Notes: a model not told the origin generated them from the sequence alone. DNA of 64,000 nt from Actinomycetota bacterium (GCA_009886115.1 VFJJ01000043.1:1-64000), one strand, 5' to 3'. Shown: positions 1 through 9,686, numbered from the stretch's first letter. Numbers and translations are program-made.

Positions 1-351
<351 letters not shown>

Positions 352-776
352 AAAACTGATCCCCGTCGCCACCGAGAAACTCGGGTGCGGCGTGGATTCG
401 AAGAAGAGCAACCACGTTCGCAATCCACAAGGGATTGGATTGTGGCCACCCAGCGCAGACGCTGGTCCTTCGACCCACCGAGGTGGGTCGGAACCGTTGT
501 CCTTGCATTGAGCTGTTTGGGTTCTTGAGGGTTGACCCCTCTCCTTACCCGCACTTGCTGTTGGCTGAACTATTCCGTTTTCAAGGAGCGACTGCCATGG
601 CAGGGCCGAAGAACGGTTGCCTGGCCGACACACTGTCAGCGGTAGCGTGCTCTCGAAGGAGGCGCCGCCGCTCGTTCGTGTCAGGAGATGCTCGATCGTG
701 GAGCGCTCATGCATCGGGCGCTCGTCTGCCCGGTAGGTCCGGCTGTGTACGAATCCGGTCCGGCGGGCGGAGGGGT
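352..776 (-). other. rRNA operon leader, no protein gene
   Basis: This stretch between the rRNA promoter and mature 16S holds no convincing coding region; short reading frames on both strands lack coding signal. It contains a 9-bp hairpin at 471-490 (cgacccacc, 2-base loop, ggtgggtcg) and an antitermination-type boxA-like sequence at 578-592 (minus strand CGCTCCTTGAAAAC). In rRNA leaders of this kind boxA loads the NusB antitermination complex, and sequences close to 16S pair with the 3' flank to form the RNase III processing stem. The 3' flank is outside the window, so that stem cannot be checked. Confidence 0.7.
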
Positions 777-805
777 AATCTACACTGCTTCGCTGTCGGT
801 GTCAA
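777..805 (-). promoter_or_regulatory. rRNA operon promoter
   Basis: On the minus strand a perfect -35 hexamer TTGACA (805-800) is followed by a 17-base spacer and a -10 hexamer TAGATT (782-777). This is the best sigma-70-type match seen in the window and it is placed correctly for a strong rRNA promoter, with transcription expected to start near 770 and to leave a leader of about 420 nucleotides. Confidence 0.8.
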
Positions 806-820
806 CTCGGAGCCGAGATT

Positions 821-843
821 CTCGTCCGTTTGATCCGGACGAG
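821..843 (-). terminator. tyrS: Candidate tyrS terminator hairpin
   Basis: An 8-bp perfect stem, ctcgtccg / cggacgag, with a 7-base loop lies about 50 bases after the tyrS stop and just upstream of the rRNA promoter. There is no U run, so it is at best an intrinsic terminator of the U-poor actinobacterial kind. Its place between a housekeeping gene and the rRNA promoter is what suggests the role. Confidence 0.45.
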
Positions 844-890
844 GTTCTCGGAGTTCCAGGCTGCGCTGACGGCGGTCAACGTAGCCGGGC

Positions 891-2123
891 TCAGGAGCCC
901 AGCTCGTACCGGGCCCACCGACGTTTTCCGACCTGGACGACCATGGTGCCGAGTGATTCGGCCGAGAGATCGTGCTCGGGGTCGGCGACACGCTCACCGT
1001 CGATCCGTACCGCTCCTCCGGTGATCTGCCGGCGGGCGTCGCCGTTGCTCGTGACCAGTCCCGCGAGCGCCAGGAGCCTCACCAGACCGATGCGCCCGTC
1101 GACGATCTCCGATGGCGCCACCACGGTGGTCGAGATCTCGTCGGGGCGCCCGCCGGCCTTGAACACCTGGTCGAACGCGGCCTCGGACGCCGCTGCGGCG
1201 TCGAGTCCGTGGTAGCGCTCGACGACGGTCCGCCCCAGGAGGCGCTTGGCGGCATTGGGATGCAGCGTGCCCGCTGCCAGCGCAGCCGTGGTGGAGGCGA
1301 TCTGGGCGGGGTGCCAGCCCGTGGCCAGCTCGAGGTAGCGGGGTAGAAGGGTGTCGGGGATGCTCATGAGCTTGCCGAACTGCTCCGCCGGCGACTCGGC
1401 GATCCCGACGTAGTTCCCCAGGGACTTCGACATCTTCTTGACCCCGTCGAGTCCCTCGAGCAGCGGCGTCGTGAGCGCGATCTGGGGGAGCTGGCCCTCG
1501 GCACGCTGGAGGTCGCGCCCGACCAGGAGGTTGAACAGCTGGTCGGTTCCCCCGAGCTCGACGTCGGCGCGGACCATCACCGAGTCCCACCCTTGCAGCA
1601 ACGGGTAGAGGAGCTCGAGGATCGAGATCGGCTGTCCGCCCGTGTAGCGGTTGTGGAAGTCGTCACGCTCGAGCATGCGGGCCACGGTGTAGCGCGAGGT
1701 GAGGGCCAGGACATCGGAGATGCCCATCGCTCCGAGCCACTCCGAGTTGCGGCGGATCTCGAGGCGCTCGGGTGCCGGGTCGAGGATCCGCTGGACCTGC
1801 TCGATGTACGTCGCTGCGTGGCGATCGACCTCCTCGGCCGAGAGCTGCGGCCTCGTCGCCGACCGTCCGCTCGGATCGCCCACGCGCGCTGTGAAGTCTC
1901 CGATGATCAGGACCGCACGGTGCCCGAGGTCCTGGAACTGGCGGAGCTTGCGCAACACGACGGCGAAACCCAGGTGGATGTCTGACGCGGTGGGGTCGAT
2001 CCCGAGCTTCACGCGCAGCGGGCGTCCCGAGGCCAGACGGTGGCCGAGCTCGTCGGCCGACACGAGTGCTGCGGACCCGGAGGTGAGGACGTGCAGCTGC
2101 TCGTCGACGCTGATCTCGGCCAT
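891..2123 (-). CDS. tyrS: Tyrosine--tRNA ligase (TyrS, type 2 subfamily)
   Basis: This cytoplasmic class I aminoacyl-tRNA synthetase activates tyrosine and charges tRNA-Tyr. The 410-residue protein has a HIGH-type motif HLGF at about 50-53, the GDPSGRS-TRP segment (83-92) that marks the type 2 (TyrZ-like) subfamily, and KMSKS at 230-234. The last 80 residues form an S4 RNA-binding domain (GGAVRIDGERV). The ATG at 2123 gives the usual family length; the open frame continues much further upstream, but only as antisense of the divergent penicillin-binding protein gene. Its start lies 108 bases from that gene's start, so promoters for both must sit in 2124-2231. Confidence 0.97.
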   Translation of the reverse strand: MAEISVDEQLHVLTSGSAALVSADELGHRLASGRPLRVKLGIDPTASDIHLGFAVVLRKLRQFQDLGHRAVLIIGDFTARVGDPSGRSATRPQLSAEEVDRHAATYIEQVQRILDPAPERLEIRRNSEWLGAMGISDVLALTSRYTVARMLERDDFHNRYTGGQPISILELLYPLLQGWDSVMVRADVELGGTDQLFNLLVGRDLQRAEGQLPQIALTTPLLEGLDGVKKMSKSLGNYVGIAESPAEQFGKLMSIPDTLLPRYLELATGWHPAQIASTTAALAAGTLHPNAAKRLLGRTVVERYHGLDAAAASEAAFDQVFKAGGRPDEISTTVVAPSEIVDGRIGLVRLLALAGLVTSNGDARRQITGGAVRIDGERVADPEHDLSAESLGTMVVQVGKRRWARYELGS

Positions 2124-2231
2124 GGCGCCGACGGTAGCAACCGGGCACCCGACCCGGAGAACGTGTTTCGCCGCACCGAGCGCATCCGGCTGACTCCGGG
2201 GCCACGCCCGGGATCGGTACGATCGCGGGAG

Positions 2232-4817
2232 ATGCCGTCCGATCCTGCTGCTCCCTGTCGCGCCGGCGACCGCACGCCTCCTCGTCGAGGTCTGACGGCG
2301 CGACGCCTTCGAGCCACTGCCGCCCTCGCGGTCGCGGCCGTCGTGGCCACGGCGTGCGACGGGCTGTACCGCTACGACGTCGAGATCGAGCAGCAGGACT
2401 TCACGAACGCTCAGCCGTCGACCATCTTCGCTCGGGACGGCACGCCCATCATCACGCTCAAAGCCGAGGAGAACCGGGCCAAGATCGATCTCATCGAGAT
2501 GGGCGAGGATCCGCGGTGTCGTGCCGTGGTGAAGCCACCGGAGACCCAGGTCGACTGCGGGAGCGTCGTCAACGCCGTCATCGCCATCGAGGACGAGCGT
2601 TACTGGGACCACCAAGGCGTCGACGTCAAGGCCCTCCTCCGCGCCCTGGTGCGCAATGCCGAGGAGGGTGCGATCGTCGAGGGTGGCTCGACCATCACCC
2701 AGCAGTGGGTGAAGAACCAGATCCTGAGCGACGAACAGACCGCCGGACGCAAGGCGCGTGAGGCCATCACCGCCCTCCAGGTCACCCAGAAGTACCCCAA
2801 GGAGTACGTGCTCGAGAGCTACCTGAACACGATCTACTTCGGCAACGGTCAGTACGGCGTGGAGGCCGCGGCGCTCTACTACTTCGGCGAGCACGCCAAG
2901 GACCTCAGCGTGGCCCAGGCGGCGCTCATCGCCGGACTGCCCAAGTCGCCCTCGACGCTCGACCCGTACACGAACCCCGAGGACGCCCGGGCCCGCCGCA
3001 ACCTGGTGCTCGACGCCATGCTCGAGCAGGGGTACATCTCCAAGGAACGCTACGACCAAGCGAAGCTGACGCCGATCGCGGGGCCGACCCTGGCTTCGAT
3101 CGCCGGGCTCGACGGACGAGCGCACCTGCGCCCGGGCGAGCTCCTCGACCACAGCCCGTCGAACGTCGGGTACCCGGCACCCCACTTCGTCGACGCCGTG
3201 AAGCGGTGGATCCTCAACGATCCCGAGTTCGGCAGGGCCCTCGAGACCAACGGCTACGAGGACACCAAGGAGGTGCGAGAGGACCTGCTGTTCCGCCAGG
3301 GCCTGCGCATCACCACCACCGTCGACCTCGGGCTCCAAGCTCTCGCCGAACAGGCGATGGAGGGCGTCCTGCCGGACCCGGCCGAGCAGTGGCCCACCGC
3401 GGCGCTGGTGACGGTCGACCCGCTCACGGGCGAGGTGTTGGCCATGGTGGGCGGCCGGCCCGGATACTTCGGCGACGATCCTCGGGCCAAGTTCGATTTC
3501 GCCAGCGTCGGCCGCCGCCAGACGGGCTCGTCGTTCAAGACCTTCGTGCTCGCCGCCGCTCTCGAGCAGGGCATCCCGCCGCTGACCCAGGTCGACTCGA
3601 CGTCGCCGGCGCACATCCTGCTCCCCGACGGCAAGTACTGGGAGCCCCGCAACGCCGAGGGCAGCGGCCACGGCATGGTCGATCTGATCGAGTCGACCCG
3701 CTCGTCGATCAACGCTGCATATGCCAACCTGATCGTGATGGTCGGCCCGGAGTACGCGGTCTCGGTGGCCGAGAAGCTGGGCATCGAGTCACCCATGCAG
3801 CCGTTCTACTCGTCGGTGCTGGGCTCGAACGAGGTGACACCGCTCGACATGGCGACGGCCTACGCCACGCTCGCCAACGACGGTGTGCGCAACGACAACA
3901 CGTTCGTGCTGAGCGTCACGACCGCCAGCGGGCGCGAGATCTACGACCACACGCCCACGGCCGAGACGGCGGTCAGCGACCGTACGGCCCGAACAGTGAG
4001 CCAGATCATGACCCAGGTGATCTGCTGCGGTACCGCGGCCCGGCGCGGCCCGCTCCCCGACGGACGACCGGCCGCCGGCAAGACGGGCACCAACCAGGAT
4101 TACAAAGACGCCTGGTTCGTGGGCTACACCTCGTGCTTCGGAGCCGGTGAGGGCGATCGCTGCCTCTCGACTGCGGTCTGGGTCGGCTTCGGCGACCGGC
4201 CCCGGCCCATGCAGCCCCCGGCGACGCCGATCAAGGTATTCGGCGGCACCTATCCCACCCAGATCTGGCACGACTTCATGGCGGCGGCCCACGCCGGCCA
4301 CGAGATCATCCCGTTCGCCGAGATGCCGCCGTGGGCGGTTCCGGTGACGACCACGACGCAGGCCCTGCCCATCTCGCTCCCCAACGTCATCGGCCTTCCC
4401 GTCGAGGAGGCCCGGACCATCCTGCGGACGGCGGGATTCAACTCGATCACCGAACTCCAGCAGCTGGTCGGTCCCGAGACCGCCCCAGGGACGGTGCTGG
4501 CCCAGGAGCCGGCGGCCGGCCTGTTCTTCATGCCCGACACGACGATCGCCCTCGACGTGGCCACCGCCTCGCCGGTGGTGCCCAACGTGCTGGGCAAGAG
4601 CGCCGCCGAGGCCCGGGCCGCTGTGGAAGCGGCCGGGTACATCGTGCAGGTGCAGGTGGAGCTGCGCGCCGGAGCGACCGACGCCGAGGCCGGTCGGGCG
4701 TGGCGCACCGTGCCCGCAGCGGGCATCCCCACTGCCGGAGGAACGACGGTCGTGCTGAGCGTCAACCCCGAGCTGCCGGCGACGACGCCCACGCCCACCT
4801 CGTCCGCCACGGGCTGA
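2232..4817 (+). CDS. Class A penicillin-binding protein with two PASTA repeats
   Basis: This bifunctional peptidoglycan synthase polymerises glycan strands and cross-links peptides outside the membrane. An 861-residue protein: a basic start, one membrane segment near 27-42 that ends in VATAC (possibly a degenerate lipobox), a GT51 transglycosylase domain with EDERYWDH at about 120 (catalytic Glu) and GGSTITQQ at 151, then a transpeptidase domain with SSFK (433-436), SIN (492-494) and KTGT (617-620). The C-terminal third carries two PASTA repeats and a Thr/Pro tail. It is one of only two plus-strand genes and separates tyrS from mpg. The start at 2232 was chosen because it places the membrane segment near the N terminus; the ribosome site (gggag) is unusually close to it. 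Confidence 0.95.
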   Translation: MPSDPAAPCRAGDRTPPRRGLTARRLRATAALAVAAVVATACDGLYRYDVEIEQQDFTNAQPSTIFARDGTPIITLKAEENRAKIDLIEMGEDPRCRAVVKPPETQVDCGSVVNAVIAIEDERYWDHQGVDVKALLRALVRNAEEGAIVEGGSTITQQWVKNQILSDEQTAGRKAREAITALQVTQKYPKEYVLESYLNTIYFGNGQYGVEAAALYYFGEHAKDLSVAQAALIAGLPKSPSTLDPYTNPEDARARRNLVLDAMLEQGYISKERYDQAKLTPIAGPTLASIAGLDGRAHLRPGELLDHSPSNVGYPAPHFVDAVKRWILNDPEFGRALETNGYEDTKEVREDLLFRQGLRITTTVDLGLQALAEQAMEGVLPDPAEQWPTAALVTVDPLTGEVLAMVGGRPGYFGDDPRAKFDFASVGRRQTGSSFKTFVLAAALEQGIPPLTQVDSTSPAHILLPDGKYWEPRNAEGSGHGMVDLIESTRSSINAAYANLIVMVGPEYAVSVAEKLGIESPMQPFYSSVLGSNEVTPLDMATAYATLANDGVRNDNTFVLSVTTASGREIYDHTPTAETAVSDRTARTVSQIMTQVICCGTAARRGPLPDGRPAAGKTGTNQDYKDAWFVGYTSCFGAGEGDRCLSTAVWVGFGDRPRPMQPPATPIKVFGGTYPTQIWHDFMAAAHAGHEIIPFAEMPPWAVPVTTTTQALPISLPNVIGLPVEEARTILRTAGFNSITELQQLVGPETAPGTVLAQEPAAGLFFMPDTTIALDVATASPVVPNVLGKSAAEARAAVEAAGYIVQVQVELRAGATDAEAGRAWRTVPAAGIPTAGGTTVVLSVNPELPATTPTPTSSATG

Positions 4818-4851
4818 CAGCCCAGCAGCCCGGCAGCCCGGCAGCGGCCAG
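4818..4851. repeat. Short GC-rich tandem repeat after the penicillin-binding protein gene
   Basis: Immediately after the stop, an 8-base unit (agcccggc and near copies) is repeated about three times between two convergent genes. It has no coding role. It is one of many such small repeats at gene ends in this window. Confidence 0.6.
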
Positions 4852-4888
4852 CCCAGGAGGGTTCGAGCCTGCGACTGCGTGGTGACGC

Positions 4889-5569
4889 TCAGCTCACGTT
4901 GGGATCGCCACTCACGTACCAGCGCCAGCTGTGCTCGACCGCCTTGCTGATGCCGATGCGCGGGCTCGCGCTCGGCCGGGCCGGCGGCGCCGTGTCGTCG
5001 TCGGCGATCCAGACCGCAGCCGATGCCGCGCAGAGATCGAGCCCGTTGTGCCGCCCGTCGAGCCCCAGGGCCTGGGTGAGCCGGGCCGGGCCCGAGCACA
5101 GGTCGCGCTCACGGCGGGCTGCGGGCCGCCGCTCGTGCATCGTTGCGCGGCCCTCGAGCGGGGCCAGGGCCCGCACCAGGACGGCCGTCCCGACGCCGTC
5201 ATCGCCGGTGACGGCGTTGGCGCACCAGTGCATCCCGTAGCTGAAGTACACGTACAGGTGACCTGCGGGCCCGAACATGACCTGCGTGCGCGGTGTCGTG
5301 CCCCGATACGAATGGCTCGCCGGATCGTCGGCGCCGAGGTAGGCCTCGACCTCCACGATGCGGCCGGCGATCAGCCCCGCGCCGGGATCGTCGTGCACCA
5401 GCACCTTGTTCAAAAGCTCGACGGCCACGACCCGACTGTCGCGGGCGAAGAACTCTCGTCCCAACCGCCGAGCCTGGCTCAGGGGCGCCGGCCCGGGACG
5501 CTCGGCGGCCTGGGCCCCGTCCCCAGACGTCGAGCCGGCCCCGGGGACGGCCGTCACTCGCCGAGCCAC
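4889..5569 (-). CDS. mpg: DNA-3-methyladenine glycosylase (MPG/AAG family)
   Basis: Base-excision repair enzyme of the eukaryote-like AAG fold, which flips out and removes alkylated purines. The 226-residue protein shows the family core: ELLNKVLVH, GRIVEVEAYLG (catalytic Glu region), DPASHSYRG.TPR.QVMFG, then LYVYFSYGMHWCANAV and the CSGPARLTQALG segment. The first 30 residues are Pro/Ala-rich linker. The start overlaps the end of argH by 16 bases, so it is probably co-translated as the last gene of the arginine operon; a later start would still leave the whole domain. Mycobacteria also have mpg close to tyrS. Confidence 0.93.
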   Translation of the reverse strand: MARRVTAVPGAGSTSGDGAQAAERPGPAPLSQARRLGREFFARDSRVVAVELLNKVLVHDDPGAGLIAGRIVEVEAYLGADDPASHSYRGTTPRTQVMFGPAGHLYVYFSYGMHWCANAVTGDDGVGTAVLVRALAPLEGRATMHERRPAARRERDLCSGPARLTQALGLDGRHNGLDLCAASAAVWIADDDTAPPARPSASPRIGISKAVEHSWRWYVSGDPNVS

Positions 5570-6957
5570 GCCTTCTGCGCCGCCAGCCGGTCGTGCACCG
5601 CGACGAGCTGGGCCGCGAGCGGACCGGGACCGGCGCCGCCCGGCGACGATCGGCGGCGCACCGCGGCACCGGGTTCGAGGTGGGTGAGGGCCTCGGGACC
5701 GAGCCGGGGCTCGGTCATCACCAGCTCATCGATCGGGATACCCCGTTCGAGGGACTGGCGCACGATGCTGCCGACGATCCCGTGGGCGTCGCGGAACGGG
5801 ACGCCCCGACGCACCAGATCCTCGGCCAGGTCGGTCGCTGACGACGAGGGCATGTCGGCGGCCTTGCGCATGCGCTCGACGTCGAACGTGACCGTGCTCA
5901 TCATGCCGGTCACGGCGTTGAGGGTGAGCGCCAGCGTGTCGAACGCGTCGAACAGCGGTTCCTTGTCCTCCTGCAGATCGCGGTTGTAGGCCAACGGGAG
6001 CCCCTTCAACGTGGCCAGGAAACCGGTGAGATCGCCGATGAGCCGACCGGCCTTGCCGCGGGCCAGCTCGGCGATGTCGGGGTTCTTCTTCTGCGGGAGC
6101 ATGGAGGAGCCCGTCGAGTAGGCATCGGCCAGCCGAGCGAAGCCGAACTCCTCACTGGTCCACAGCACGATCTCCTCGCCCATCCGAGAGAGGTGGATCT
6201 GGGTCAAGGCGCAGGTGAACAGCAGCTCGGCAACGAAGTCTCGGTCGGAGACGGCATCGATCGAGTTCTGGAAACGAGCGTGAAAGCCCAGATCGGCGGC
6301 AACCTTGTCGGGATCGAGGGGGAGGCTCGACCCGGCCAGCGCGCCGGCGCCCAACGGGGAGACGTCGGCCCGGTGCAGCGCATCGCCGAAGCGGTCGACA
6401 TCGCGTACGAAGGCCCAGACGTGCGCCAGGAGGTGGTGCGCGAGCAGCACGGGCTGGGCCCGCTGGAGGTGGGTGTATCCCGGGAGGTAGGCGTCGCCCA
6501 TCTCCACGGCCCGTTCCAGCAGCACGAGCTGGAGGCCATGGATGCGCCGGGCCAGGTCGCGGCCTTCGCGACGAACGAACAGTCGCAGATCGAGCGCCAC
6601 CTGGTCGTTGCGGCTACGACCGGTGTGCAACTTGGCCCCGGCCGGACCGGCCAGCTCGGTGACCCGCCGTTCGATGGCGGTGTGGATGTCCTCGTCGGTC
6701 GGCTGGAACACGAACGTCCCGGCCAGGAGCTCCTTCTCAGCCTGGGCCAGGGCCGCCATGACGAGTGATCGCTCCTCCTCGGTGAGCAGGCCCACGCTGG
6801 CCAGCATCGCCACATGGGCCCGGGAACCTTCGATGTCGTCGCCAGCGAGGCGCCGGTCGAAGGGCAGGCTCACCGTGAACGCCATCAGCTCGTCGGCCGG
6901 CGCCTCGGTGATCCGTCCGTGCCACAGGGTGCGGCTCTCGCCGGCGGTGTCGCTCAT
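5554..6957 (-). CDS. argH: Argininosuccinate lyase
   Basis: Last step of arginine synthesis: splits argininosuccinate into arginine and fumarate. A 467-residue member of the fumarase/aspartase superfamily with the signature GSSMLPQKKNPD, the SRNDQV loop and the YTHLQRAQP segment. The ATG at 6957 (MSDTAGESRTLWHGR) follows a GAGAGAG ribosome site; upstream in-frame starts add only a proline-rich stretch. It follows argR after a 64-base gap and overlaps mpg. argG, which usually precedes argH in actinobacteria, is not in this position or elsewhere in the window. Confidence 0.97.
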   Translation of the reverse strand: MSDTAGESRTLWHGRITEAPADELMAFTVSLPFDRRLAGDDIEGSRAHVAMLASVGLLTEEERSLVMAALAQAEKELLAGTFVFQPTDEDIHTAIERRVTELAGPAGAKLHTGRSRNDQVALDLRLFVRREGRDLARRIHGLQLVLLERAVEMGDAYLPGYTHLQRAQPVLLAHHLLAHVWAFVRDVDRFGDALHRADVSPLGAGALAGSSLPLDPDKVAADLGFHARFQNSIDAVSDRDFVAELLFTCALTQIHLSRMGEEIVLWTSEEFGFARLADAYSTGSSMLPQKKNPDIAELARGKAGRLIGDLTGFLATLKGLPLAYNRDLQEDKEPLFDAFDTLALTLNAVTGMMSTVTFDVERMRKAADMPSSSATDLAEDLVRRGVPFRDAHGIVGSIVRQSLERGIPIDELVMTEPRLGPEALTHLEPGAAVRRRSSPGGAGPGPLAAQLVAVHDRLAAQKAWLGE

Positions 6958-7021
6958 GGAGCTCGCTGCTCTCTCTCGGGTTCGCACTGGGGCCTGAGGC
7001 CCGGGTGGGGTCGTTGGTGGG

Positions 7022-7492
7022 TCAGAGCCCGGCCAGGGTCCTGAGGTGGTTGGCGACATCGCGGCCCGGGAAGCGCTCTGCGCAGACGATCAGGATGGTG
7101 TCGTCGCCGGCGATGGTGCCCACGATCTCGGCCAGACCAGCGCGGTCGAGGGCCGAGGCCACGACGTGGGCCGAACCCGGTGGCGTGCGCAGGACGACGA
7201 GATTGTGGCTGTGATCGGCCTCGACCACGAACTCGCCCATGACCCGACGGAGATGATCTTCGGGAACCACCCGGTCGTGCGCGTGCTCGGGGATGGCGTA
7301 GGCCATGGTGCCGCCGGGGATGCGGACCTTGACCGCGCCCAGCTCCTCGAGGTCGCGACTCACCGTGGCCTGGGTGGCGACGATCCCTTCGGAGGCCATC
7401 AGCTCGAGGAGCTGCTGCTGGCTGGAGACGACCTGCTCCTCGAGGAGACGGGCGATCCGGTGCTGGCGCTGGGGCTTGCCGAGCGTTCCCAC
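7022..7492 (-). CDS. argR: Arginine repressor
   Basis: Hexameric arginine-sensing repressor of the arg genes. The 156-residue protein has an N-terminal winged helix (IARLLEEQVVSSQQQLLELMASEGIVATQATVSRDLEELG is its core, with the SRDLEELG recognition helix) and a C-terminal oligomerisation and arginine-binding domain with GTIAGDDTILIV. The GTG at 7492 is preferred because AAGGAG lies six bases before it; another GTG 15 bases upstream overlaps the argF stop as GTGA. Its likely target is the palindrome in the argC promoter at 12981-12994. Confidence 0.95.
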   Translation of the reverse strand: MGTLGKPQRQHRIARLLEEQVVSSQQQLLELMASEGIVATQATVSRDLEELGAVKVRIPGGTMAYAIPEHAHDRVVPEDHLRRVMGEFVVEADHSHNLVVLRTPPGSAHVVASALDRAGLAEIVGTIAGDDTILIVCAERFPGRDVANHLRTLAGL

Positions 7493-7503
7493 GTCGGGCT
7501 CCT

Positions 7504-8442
7504 TCACTGCGGTCGCTGCGGGTCGAGCAGCTCGACGAGCAACGCTCGGACGGCATGCATGCGGTTCTCGGCCTGGTTCCACACCACCGACGACGGCCCG
7601 TCGATCACCTCGTCGGTGACCTCCTCGCCCCGATGCGCGGGCAGGCAATGCAGGAACACCGCATCGGGCTCGGCATGGGCCATCAGGTCGATGTCGACGC
7701 GGTACGGGTCGAACACGGCGAGCCGATGCTCGTGCTCGGATTCCTGGCCCATCGAGGTCCAGACGTCGGTGTAGACGGCGTGCGCGTCGCGCACCGCCTC
7801 GATCGGATCGGAGGTGAGCTCGACGACGCCTCCGAGGTGGCGGGCTCGGGCCACCACGACCTCGGGGAGCTCGTATCCGGGCGGGCTGGCCAGCACGATC
7901 TCGACACCGGTCATCGCCGCCCCGAGCGCCAGCGACGCCGCCACGTTGTTGCCGTCGCCCACGTAGGCCAGGCGCCGCCCTTCGAGCTCGCCCCACGATT
8001 CACGTAGGGTGAGCAGATCGGCGAGGGCCTGGCACGGATGGGCCTGGTCGCTGAGCAGGTTCACGACCGGGACCGAGACCGCAGCCTGCATGGTCTCGAG
8101 CACGGCGTGATCGAACACCCTCGCTGCGATCGCGGTGCAGTAGCTGGCCAGGGTACGGGCGACATCGGCCGCGCTCTCGCGGGCGCCCAGGCTCACCTCC
8201 TGCTCTCGCAGGCTCACCGGATGGCCCCCGAGCGTGGCGACGGCCATCTCGAACGAGACCCGGGTACGCAGCGACGGCTTCTGGAACAGCGCAGCGATGC
8301 CCCGGCCGGAGAGCACGCCCGCCGGGACGAGGCCCGGATCGGTCTTCCACGCCGTGGCCCGATCGAGCACCGTCGTGATCTGGCCGCTCGTGAGGTCGTC
8401 GACCTCGAGCACTCCCCGGTGGCCGCCGGGACCGGCCGTCAC
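7504..8442 (-). CDS. argF: Ornithine carbamoyltransferase
   Basis: Makes citrulline from ornithine and carbamoyl phosphate. 312 residues with the carbamoyl-phosphate site FQKPSLRTRVSFE, the HPCQALADL motif and the ornithine-binding FLHCLPAHRGEEV. The carbamoyl phosphate would come from carA/carB at 35-40 kb. The GTG start at 8442 overlaps the argD stop as GTGA, as at many junctions here, and places the first conserved residues (VLEVDDLTSGQ) near the N terminus. Confidence 0.96.
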   Translation of the reverse strand: MTAGPGGHRGVLEVDDLTSGQITTVLDRATAWKTDPGLVPAGVLSGRGIAALFQKPSLRTRVSFEMAVATLGGHPVSLREQEVSLGARESAADVARTLASYCTAIAARVFDHAVLETMQAAVSVPVVNLLSDQAHPCQALADLLTLRESWGELEGRRLAYVGDGNNVAASLALGAAMTGVEIVLASPPGYELPEVVVARARHLGGVVELTSDPIEAVRDAHAVYTDVWTSMGQESEHEHRLAVFDPYRVDIDLMAHAEPDAVFLHCLPAHRGEEVTDEVIDGPSSVVWNQAENRMHAVRALLVELLDPQRPQ

Positions 8443-9686
8443 CGGACTGCCCCCTGGTCGGGCGCTTCGAGCTGCTCGGCGAGGACGCTCCCCACGATCG
8501 CCACGGCGGCGGCGATCTCGTCGTCGGTCACGGTGAGCGGCGGCGCCAGACGCAGAGCCGTCGGCGTGACGGCGTTGACGACGAGCCCCCGTTCGAGCAG
8601 CGTGGCGGCGACCGCCTTGGCGTCGATCGGGGGTTCGAGCTCGACCGCCAGGAGCAACCCCAGGCCGCGCACATGGGCGACGCCGGCGACATCGGCCAGG
8701 GCTGCGCGGAGCGCGGCCCCGGCCCGGGCGGCCATCGCCGGGGCGTCGTCGCGTTCCATGACCGCCAGCGTGGCCAGAGCGGCCCGAGCCGCGAGGGGTT
8801 GGCCGCCGAACGTCGTGGCGTGCAGGCCGGGCACGAACGCCGAGGCCACCTCGGAGCGAGCCCAGCAGGCGCCGATGGGCATGCCGTTGCCCAGCGCCTT
8901 GGCCATGGTGACCACGTCGGGCTGAACGCCCATGTGCTCGAAGCCGAACCATCGCCCGGTACGGCCCATGCCCACCTGCACCTCGTCGCAGACGAGCAGG
9001 GCGTCGCGCTCGTCGCAGAGCTCCCTGACCGCCTGGAGGTACGCGGTGTCGGTGGGGTGCACGCCGCCCTCGCCTTGGACCGCTTCGATCATCACGGCAC
9101 AGACGCGGTCGTCGAAGGCCTTGGTGAGCTCGTCGACGTCGTTGAGCAGCACGTGCCGGAAGCCGTCGGGCAGGGGCTGGAACTGCTCCTGCTTCTCGGG
9201 CTGGCCCGTGGCGGCCAGCGTGCTCAGCGTGCGTCCGTGGAACGAGCCGTAGGCGCTGAGGACGTGGAAGCGCTCGCGGCCGTGGCGGGTCTGGCCGTAC
9301 CGGCGGGCCAGCTTGATCGCGCACTCGTTGGCCTCGGCCCCGGAGTTGGCGAAGAACACCCGTCCGCCACCCCCGAGCAGCCGGTCGAGGACCGCCGCCA
9401 ACCGGGGCTGGATGTCGTTGTAGTACAGGTTCGAGACGTGGAGCAGCGTGCGGGCCTGGTCGGCGATGGCGTCTGCCACCTCGGGATGGGCGTGGCCCAA
9501 CGCCGTGACGGCGAGCCCGCCGAGGAAGTCGAGGTACTCGCGGCCCTCGGTGTCGTAGAGCCGCGTGCCCGCACCACGGACGAACGCCACCGGGATGCGG
9601 CCGTAGGTCTGCATCACGTGGGCGGCGTCGAGGGCGCGGAGCTCGTCGAACGTCATCGGGGTGGGCGCGTCGCTCGGCCCGGTCAT
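8439..9686 (-). CDS. argD: Acetylornithine aminotransferase
   Basis: PLP-dependent class III aminotransferase converting N-acetylglutamate semialdehyde to N-acetylornithine. 415 residues; visible family marks are the NSGAEANE cofactor loop, the LLVCDEVQVGMGRTG aspartate segment and the PLP lysine in TMAKALGNGMPIGA. The ATG at 9686 overlaps the argB stop as ATGA and gives the normal family length; a longer reading frame upstream is arginine-rich antisense-style sequence. Confidence 0.96.
   Translation of the reverse strand: MTGPSDAPTPMTFDELRALDAAHVMQTYGRIPVAFVRGAGTRLYDTEGREYLDFLGGLAVTALGHAHPEVADAIADQARTLLHVSNLYYNDIQPRLAAVLDRLLGGGGRVFFANSGAEANECAIKLARRYGQTRHGRERFHVLSAYGSFHGRTLSTLAATGQPEKQEQFQPLPDGFRHVLLNDVDELTKAFDDRVCAVMIEAVQGEGGVHPTDTAYLQAVRELCDERDALLVCDEVQVGMGRTGRWFGFEHMGVQPDVVTMAKALGNGMPIGACWARSEVASAFVPGLHATTFGGQPLAARAALATLAVMERDDAPAMAARAGAALRAALADVAGVAHVRGLGLLLAVELEPPIDAKAVAATLLERGLVVNAVTPTALRLAPPLTVTDDEIAAAVAIVGSVLAEQLEAPDQGAVR

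Noticed and set aside
435-833. Plus-strand open frames in the rRNA leader
   Set aside because: They are short, cysteine- and arginine-rich and overlap the rRNA promoter; no family pattern.
2124-3671. Long minus-strand open frame that continues upstream of tyrS
   Set aside because: It is antisense to the penicillin-binding protein gene, rich in Arg, Gly and Val, and shows no family motif before the tyrS start.
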